NCBI GenBank assembly: GCA_950295325.1
Contig: OX485806.1
Coordinates: forward strand, 2,790,001 to 2,854,000
Direction: 5' to 3'
DNA from: Polytrichum commune
Taxonomy: Eukaryota > Streptophyta > Polytrichopsida > Polytrichales > Polytrichaceae
Length of the DNA stretch: 64,000 nt
Part shown: positions 57,545-64,000 of the stretch, in pieces
How the letters are laid out: each line of letters opens with the position of its first letter
How positions within the stretch are numbered: position 1 is the first letter of the stretch
The notes under the pieces: model-generated
Databases searched by the model: none
What the model was told of the DNA's origin: nothing
What the model saw: only the letters and a program-made list of their open reading frames with translations
Made by a program: the position numbers and the translations under genes

Positions 57545-58760
57545 TCCATATTACTCAAGTGACAACAATCACCTAAGAATTCTAAACCTTCGCACCGCAA
57601 TCGCACGATGCATCCACAAACAATACCGAAAACCCACAACTCAAAATTAAGAATCGGCGATTTGAACTACGACCCATTCCGTAGCACGCAATCATGCTCT
57701 AAGAGGAATAGGCATCATGAGTCATCCCAATCATACTGTGCAACCATATTCAACATATTCATTATCATCATCGTCTCCCAAAAGCAACAAGAACCTAAGA
57801 ATTCTAAATTGTTCGCAGCATAATGTCGCCGGGAGGCAACCCACACTACTCAATCTGCAACCAATCCTGAATTGAGAGAAATCTCACACAAACCCAGAAC
57901 CCAGAAGTAAAGAATCAGCCATTCGGAGAGCGGATACCACAACGGATCCCAAGAACTACCATCCATTCGGCAGAAACAGCACGGAATCTTGCTTTTGGGA
58001 GATATGCAACATGATTCCAAAGTCGTTCGGAGGGACTCAACCAATCATATTATTCAACCATGCTCATCATCATCATCATCATCATCTCCCCAATGCAACA
58101 AGAACCTAAGAATTCACAATATTCCTACAACACAATCTCGCCGGGATGCAGCTCCCATTTACTTATGCAACCAAGCCTAAATGCCATGAACCCAAAACCC
58201 AAAACTAAAGAATCAGCCATTCGGAGAGGTTGCCACATCGGAATCCCATAAACTACCAACATTCGGCAGAAATAGCAAGAAAACTTGCTTTTGGAGGATA
58301 GGGAGCATGATTCTCATGAGTTGTTAGGAAGGACTAACCAAAGCAATCATATTATTCAACCATGCTCATCATCGTCATGATCATTTCCTCAAAAGCAACA
58401 AGAACCTAAGAATTCTAAAACTTCCCGCAACACAATCTCGCCGGGAAGCACTTCACACTCACTTATGCAACCAAGCTTGAATACCCCAACACTTTCGACA
58501 GGAATCTCAAATAAACCCAGTACCCAAAACTTCAGAATCAGCCATTCGGAGCGGCTGACACATCGGAATCCTCACAAATACCATCCATTTGGCAGAAACA
58601 GCACGGACTCTTGCTTTTGAGGTATGGGCACCACGGTTCCATACCACCAACCATCCCAATCTTATCGTCTCCCCAAAGCAAGAACAACCTAAGGATTCTA
58701 AAGTTGCCCGCAGAACACAATCTCGCCGGGATGCAACTGACACTTAATTATTAAGCCAAC
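57545..58760. repeat. about 300-bp tandem repeat, five imperfect copies
   Basis: CAACAAGAACCTAAGAATTC or a variant recurs at 57,561, 57,784, 58,095, 58,395 and 58,678 (periods 223, 311, 300 and 283). Around it CATTCGGCAGAAA(C/T)AGCA, CTTGCTTTTG, CATCATCATC runs and AATCTCGCCGGGA repeat in the same order. It lies between the two candidate leader exons of the SUVH side. The minus-strand frames across it are repeats of one another, not genes. Confidence 0.88.
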
Positions 58761-58851
58761 CAAGTTTGAATGCCCCCAAAACGTCGAGAAGAAAACAAAA
58801 CAAAAGCCTCGCATAAACCCAGAACCTATAATAGATTTCACCAAGACTCAC

Positions 58852-59039
58852 CTGTCTCCTCGAGCACAAATTAAGCACCAACATACAGTCCCGACACATG
58901 AAGATTCTCCCTCCACTCCCATGTAGCATTTCTCACACCCGGCTTCTGATGATGATTCAAGGGCACCCGTTGATATGACGATGTCGTATGTGCAGATGTT
59001 GAGCTGGGAGAGATGGATGGCAGAACTTTGACATGACAT
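58852..59039 (-). other. candidate 5' leader exon with strong donor
   Basis: On the minus strand the sequence ends CGAGGAGACAG|GTGAGTC, a near-consensus donor at 58,852/58,851. A frame of 63 codons (MSCQSSAIHLSQLNICTYD...) covers it but has no known domain. It could be the first, untranslated exon of the SUVH transcript or of another transcript. Confidence 0.3.
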
Positions 59040-59479
59040 AGTTAATAGTTAGGAAGATGTGACTTGCTCCGACGGAGGTAGTAGTAATGCATCATCAACT
59101 CAAGCATTGAGAAATCCATCATGAATTGCCGCATTCACTCGCCATTGAAACATTCCATCATCAGCACCTCAATTTCTTATCATTTTCCTTCGACGGAACC
59201 AAGCTGGGACATTCATCCCAAACATCACTTTGTTGTCCATAGCCCTAGGGCTAGGCTATGCTAGGGTGAGAGTGCTCCAAACTGGGAAGAAGTTGACAGG
59301 GAATCGGGAATCGGGAAGAGCATAACCGAGCATTTACCACCTGGGGAAAAGTTTGCTTACGATGGTATTAGTTGCGCATGTAGTATGAATTCGGTCACTT
59401 TTGGTCAAACACAGACTCGGGGGGACGGGAGCTGTAGAGATTCACGTCATGACAAAAGTGAAGTGTTTCCCTGCCACAT

Positions 59480-60790
59480 GGTTCAAGCACAAACTTGTGC
59501 TTATACAAGTACAAAGTCCCATGTTTAAATCTGCTTGTAAATCGGTGAAACTTTCACACGTCCTTTTTCTCAAGGTTTGTTAATATCAAAATATAGTTGG
59601 GTCGATGTACTAGTTGAGACAAAAATCAAAATATCAAAATATAAACAAATAAAAGTCATTTTATAGAAGTTTTTGGGGTAACTAACCTACTTGGCGACCA
59701 CCTTAGAAGCTATTTTTATACATGTGCGTACAATTGCCTTCAAATCTACTTATAAACCGGTGAAACTTTTCACACATCCTTTTTTTCAAGGTTTGTCAAT
59801 ATCAAACTATAGCTGGGTCGATGTATTAAATGAGACAAAACCAAAAAAACCAAAGAAAATCAAACAATCACCCGTGCAAAGTAAAGTCATCTTCAAGGAG
59901 TTGTTGGGGCAACTAACCTACTTGGCGACCATCTTAGAAGCTATCTTTATACATGTCCATATGATTGTCTTCAAATCTGCTTGTAAACTAGTGAAACTTT
60001 CACACATTCTTTTTTTTCAAGGTTTGTTAATATCAAGAAATAGTTAGGTCAATGTACTAAATGAGACAAAACCGAAAAAAAACCAAAAAGGAAATAAATA
60101 AATCATTGGTGCAAAGAAAAGTCATCTTAAAGAAGTTTTTGGGGTAACTAACCTACTTGGCGACCACCTTAGAAGCTATTTTTATACATGTGCGTACAAT
60201 TGCCTTCAAATCTACTTGTAAACCGGTGAAACTTTCACAAATCCTTTTTTTCAAGGCTTGTCAATATCAAACTATAGCTGGGTCGATGTATTAAATGAGA
60301 CAAAACCAAAAAAACCCAAAAAAAAATCAAACAATCACCAGTGCAAAGTAAAAAGTCATCTTAAAGGAGTTGTTGGGGTAACTAACCTACTTGGCGACCA
60401 TCTTAGAAGCTATCTTGATACATGTCCATATGATTGTCTTCAAATCTGCTTGTAAACTAGTGAAACTTTCACACATTCTTTTTTTTTCAAGGTTTGTTAA
60501 TATCAAGAAATAGTTAGGTCAATGTACTAAATGAGAAAAAAACCAAAAAAAAAACCAATAAATAAATCACCAATGCAAAGAAATTTCATCTTAAAGAAGT
60601 TGGTGGGATAACTAACCTACTTGGTGACCACCTTAGAAGCTATCTTTATACATGTGCATACGATTGTCTTCCAATTTTAAGCATGTAGGTGTTGAGGTAA
60701 CTAACCTACTTGGTGGTCTAACTACCTTCCATTTTCAACATTATACACCTATATACCAGTCCAACATTTGGTCTAAACATTGAAATGAGT
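59480..60790. repeat. about 232-bp tandem array with dimeric (ABAB) order
   Basis: ACTAACCTACTTGG starts at 59,681, 59,912, 60,147, 60,381, 60,611 and 60,700. The spacing is 230-235 bp apart from the last, truncated unit (89 bp). Units 1 and 3 share ATTTTTATACATGTGCGTAC and CTACTT(A/G)TAAACCGG. Units 2 and 4 share ATCTTTATACATGTCCATAT and TAAACTAGTGAAAC. A more degenerate half unit precedes at about 59,480-59,640. Frames with KPKKPKK-like runs arise from its A-rich part and are not genes. Confidence 0.9.
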
Positions 60791-61226
60791 AACCTCCTTG
60801 GGAGTTGTTTAATGAAAATGAAGCCGAATACAACCCTAGTAGGTACATCCACGATTGTTCCAAGCCGCCCCATGAGAAGACACTTGAGTTTATTACCTAC
60901 TAGGGAACGATATGGAGAATGAGATTATATCATCCTACCAAAGGCAAGGCCCTAGATTCAAATTATGGGGGTCATTAGGTTGCCTTGGACCACAACTTCG
61001 AGAGTTTGATTTGATAAGAACCCCAAAGGCCAAGAAAACCCCTTCCGTTGAGGGGGGGAAGGGGGGGGGATCACACGCATAGGAAAATTACTACAAAGTT
61101 CAAAAAACTATCATTTGTGTTATGGTTGACAAAGCAGGAATATAATCTATTATTTATTTACATATACATTCTTAGAGTGTTACCCCTACACACACCTCTA
61201 ATTGCCACTCATGTAATTGGTATTAA

Positions 61227-61608
61227 GGGCCAGTTCACACGGGTCCCAAGTCACTTGAGGTCAATCCGTGCAATCTCAGCCGTTGAGAGCATGGAAGTTG
61301 GGACTTGCCACTTCACACGGGGTCCCCATTCCTAAACCCCAAGTATGACACGGATGCCTACATGGCAACAAGGTTTGAAAGTGAGGCTTGGGACTTGTGT
61401 TGAGGATTGGGTCGAGCAAAAAGCTAAACCCAACTCTCAACACGAATCCCACAAATATGTTTGCATAAATTAATCAAAAGCCAACTTTAATGATAAATAA
61501 CCATATTTCAATGGTGTCTTGAGACTCCAAAGGTGGGGCTTTGCCTCCACGTTGGGACTTGCTAACATGAGTGGGACTTCGGACTTGGGACCCCATGTGA
61601 AGCAGCCC
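61227..61608. mobile_element. Harbinger-like MITE with TAA target duplication
   Basis: Left GGGCCAGTTCACACGGGTCC and the reverse complement of the right end (GGGCTGCTTCACATGGGGTC) form inverted repeats of about 26 bp ending CCCAAGTC. TAA lies directly outside both ends (61,224-61,226 and 61,609-61,611). The ends resemble those of the 26,972-27,473 family but the interior differs. Confidence 0.85.
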
Positions 61609-62189
61609 TAAGTTTAACCTTACGAAAAGAAAGAGTCAAAAGTACTAGTCATCTTCACCAAGGACAAAGGCCTTCATGGTTCAACTATTCATCACAAGTA
61701 GTGTGTCCTTCCCATGGGGTCTTTATCTAGGTGATTGAAAGTATGGCATAGAGTTTGAAGTTGATTCAACAGGCCAAACTCAACATTGGAGCACTTGTAT
61801 TTAAACACCAAAATCAATTGGTGAATTAGACAGTCGTTTCGAACTCTAGAGCCATTGGTACAATAACGATTCATAGGTCGTGATTGTACATCTTGCTAAA
61901 TTAGTTAAATAAGAGGACATGTGTTGATCCACCAAGGCTTCAGCATTGGCAAGATGATTTCTAAGTTGGCACTTGTTTAAAAGGGAGTTTGAATCTAGAA
62001 ATTTGTGACTCAAAAGCCTTGGGTCATACCATCAATCGGACCATCACCCTTGGAGTCACTTCCTCCAATCGCAAATGTCTTTGGCCTTTCATTCAATATT
62101 TCATTGCTCATCAATCAAAACCCTAATAGACTCCCCTATGAAAATTCAAACTTTTAGATTTAAGGTATTTTGAAGGGAGGTAGGATATA

Positions 62190-62336
62190 GTAGAGGGCTC
62201 TCTATTCCGACACAAGATAATTGTTTTCCCTTCAAAAATATGCCATGTGGCATGCTCACATTCGCCAAGATCCACTTGTATCCCACGTGGAAACTACACC
62301 CCAACACATGTATAGATGAAATAGAGAGCCCTCTAC
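62190..62336. mobile_element. 147-bp MITE with perfect 17-bp TIRs
   Basis: GTAGAGGGCTCTCTATT at 62,190-62,206 is the exact reverse complement of 62,320-62,336. A decayed relative lies at 15,968-16,085. No target duplication was recognised. Confidence 0.82.
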
Positions 62337-62383
62337 ATTATTAGAGTCCTCTCATATTTATGATACGAACAATGGAAGAGGTT

Positions 62384-62609
62384 CTACACTAGATATTGTA
62401 TTTAGCGTCACTTATTATTTAGAGTTACACAATATTGTATATGTTTATTGTTAATGTAATTCTTTACCAAGTAAAGATGTTAATGCTTTGTACTATCCAA
62501 ACAACCAATTCAACCTTTGTTGACATAATAATAATAATAATAATGTTGATACTTATACTATGCGTAATTCTAAAAAGAAAGTGACACTAAATACAAATAT
62601 TTTGTGTAG
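62384..62609. mobile_element. 226-bp CTACACTAAAT-ended MITE
   Basis: The left end CTACACTAGATATTGTATTT and the reverse complement of the right end (CTACACAAAATATTTGTATT) both continue into TAG(C/T)GTCAC. An AAT microsatellite (seven units, about 62,527-62,550) lies inside. Confidence 0.8.
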
Positions 62610-64000
62610 CTATGTGAGATAATGTCCAGGGTTTGAGACCCTAAGAGGCCACTTCTACGCTAGATTCAAGCTAGAATGCACTCTCCTTATTGAGCCAACG
62701 CATGACATAGCATTTAGTTAATTAAGTTTCTTCATCACGTCAATGCCAATGAGAATTTTTTGTTGTCAATTGTACGATTACTTTTGGTTTTCAAGTTTTT
62801 GTTAGTCGTAGTGATGACCAAAATGGAACAAATGTCCCATTGTTGGGTTTACCCTCACAAAACAAACAACTAACTTGAGTATTGTTCATAATGTGAGGGA
62901 AACCGACAGTTGAGCCTACCCCAAGACATGTAACTTGATACTAATAGTTTCTATTCATAATATGTACCGATCTATGTGGGGCTGACACATGCTAGGTTAG
63001 TTAACCGTAACATTATTACACGTACCCCATGAATACACTATACCGGATTCTTGACTACGGAGTACCCTCCCTTGTTTGGAAAAGGGAGCATGCTCCGTTA
63101 TGACGATCAAAAAGCGAGTGCGATGGTGCATCAAATAGCCAACTAATTGTATGCAACATTTGGTACAAAATAGAATCAACTCTTGCCAATCATAGCGGCA
63201 ATGTGAGAAGGGTTTAACCCTTAAATGCTCAAGAAACCCAAAATGGGTCGCCACCTAATAATCTACTGGGGTTTGCAACCCAAAGGTGGCAATCTACGTG
63301 GATGGAAAGGTATCTACTAGTGTAGGATGGTTCCCACTACCATGTCGGCCAAAATATTATATAAAAACCTCATACTCCAAGCATGTAGAATTTTTTGTTA
63401 GATTGGCATTGCTTTTTTGGGGAGATGGTTCTATGTGCAGGAGCCAAATTTAGGAGCCAATGTCTTTCATTGGCTCAATTTGGGTGGGGTTTTCTCCTTA
63501 GGACAAGGTGATGGTTGTGCACAACTTGACGGGTGGATTTGGAAAAAACTGAGTGCACATGTTGCTTGCTCCATGAAAAGGGGGAAATCTACCAAAATGA
63601 CCTCATGTGGCCCCTCCAACTTTGAGGGTGACGGACTTCGTCTAAATTTGCGCAAAAACCCCAAATTTCTGGGAGTAGCTCATATGTCATTCACATAACA
63701 TATTATGACAAAGTTTTCAACTTTCTAAAATTTGTGGCATGACCGAAATGGTCATGAAATGAAAAGTTAAGGGTTTTCTCTAGCTGCCCCCCGGATGAAG
63801 GCCATGTTCATATGTTTAGATGACCTAGAAAATGTGGTCCGATTGGCTTCAAATTCTTGAGGGAAAGAATATACGGTAGCCTAGTTCACATCCATACGGT
63901 TGGATTTGAAGAATAAATGTTCTCTTTGGCTACATAACAAAAAAAATTAGCGTTGGTGCTGGAGGTGCCGAAAATGGAATGTGAAGGCTTGAGCGTTTAG
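62610..64000. other. gene-free end of the window
   Basis: No gene, RNA gene or complete transposon was recognised. The frame at 63,417-63,698 (+) has no recognisable domain and its antisense is equally open, so it is not annotated. Confidence 0.4.

Noticed and set aside
57850-58743. Related minus-strand frames with repeated FCRMDGSSWDP-like residues
   Set aside because: They follow the 300-bp tandem repeat, keep no common frame between units and show no domain.
59691-60455. Two similar frames with KPKKPKK runs, looking like paralogous small proteins
   Set aside because: They are successive units of the 232-bp tandem array, and their similarity is that of the repeat.

Overview
The window is nuclear DNA of a green plant, most likely a land plant. 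The genes have many short GT-AG introns. The three intact proteins have plant-type architecture: a prolyl oligopeptidase, the HOPS/CORVET subunit VPS16, and an SRA-SET (SUVH) histone methyltransferase. VPS16 and the P450 remnant look diverged from seed-plant versions, so a lycophyte or bryophyte is plausible, but the sequence alone does not settle this. No bacterial, organellar or viral gene was recognised.

Layout. Positions 1-30,400 hold no intact gene. This is AT-rich repeat land: several families of short non-autonomous DNA transposons (Harbinger-like elements with TAA/TTA target duplications, a large CTACACTAA-ended family, long foldback elements), a hAT transposase remnant, and tandem arrays with units of 47, about 55 and about 117 bp. 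A GC-richer stretch at 27,565-28,320 resembles a promoter or first exon but could not be tied to a gene.

Positions 30,461-35,651 (+) encode prolyl oligopeptidase in 12 exons, with a complete Ser-Asp-His triad and a possible organelle-targeting extension. Positions 36,400-38,240 are repeats. Positions 38,463-41,077 (+) hold a decayed CYP71-clan cytochrome P450. Positions 41,078-45,900 are repeats and low-complexity DNA. Positions 46,655-52,586 (+) encode VPS16 in 15 exons, complete at 837 residues. Positions 53,376-55,364 (-) encode the SUVH protein, intronless in its coding part and convergent with VPS16 (789 bp between stop codons). Its leader probably extends upstream through 55,365-59,100. 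Positions 59,480-60,790 are a dimeric ~232-bp tandem array, and 60,800-64,000 contain more transposon remnants.

The intact genes are housekeeping functions (peptide hydrolysis, vacuolar fusion, heterochromatin marking) and do not form an operon or cluster. I found no clear new biological system. The most unusual signal is structural: both convergent genes are preceded by tandem copies of their own translation-start segments, and much of this locus evolves by short local duplication. Intron boundaries were placed by eye from reading frame, GT-AG signals and family similarity; no search was run.
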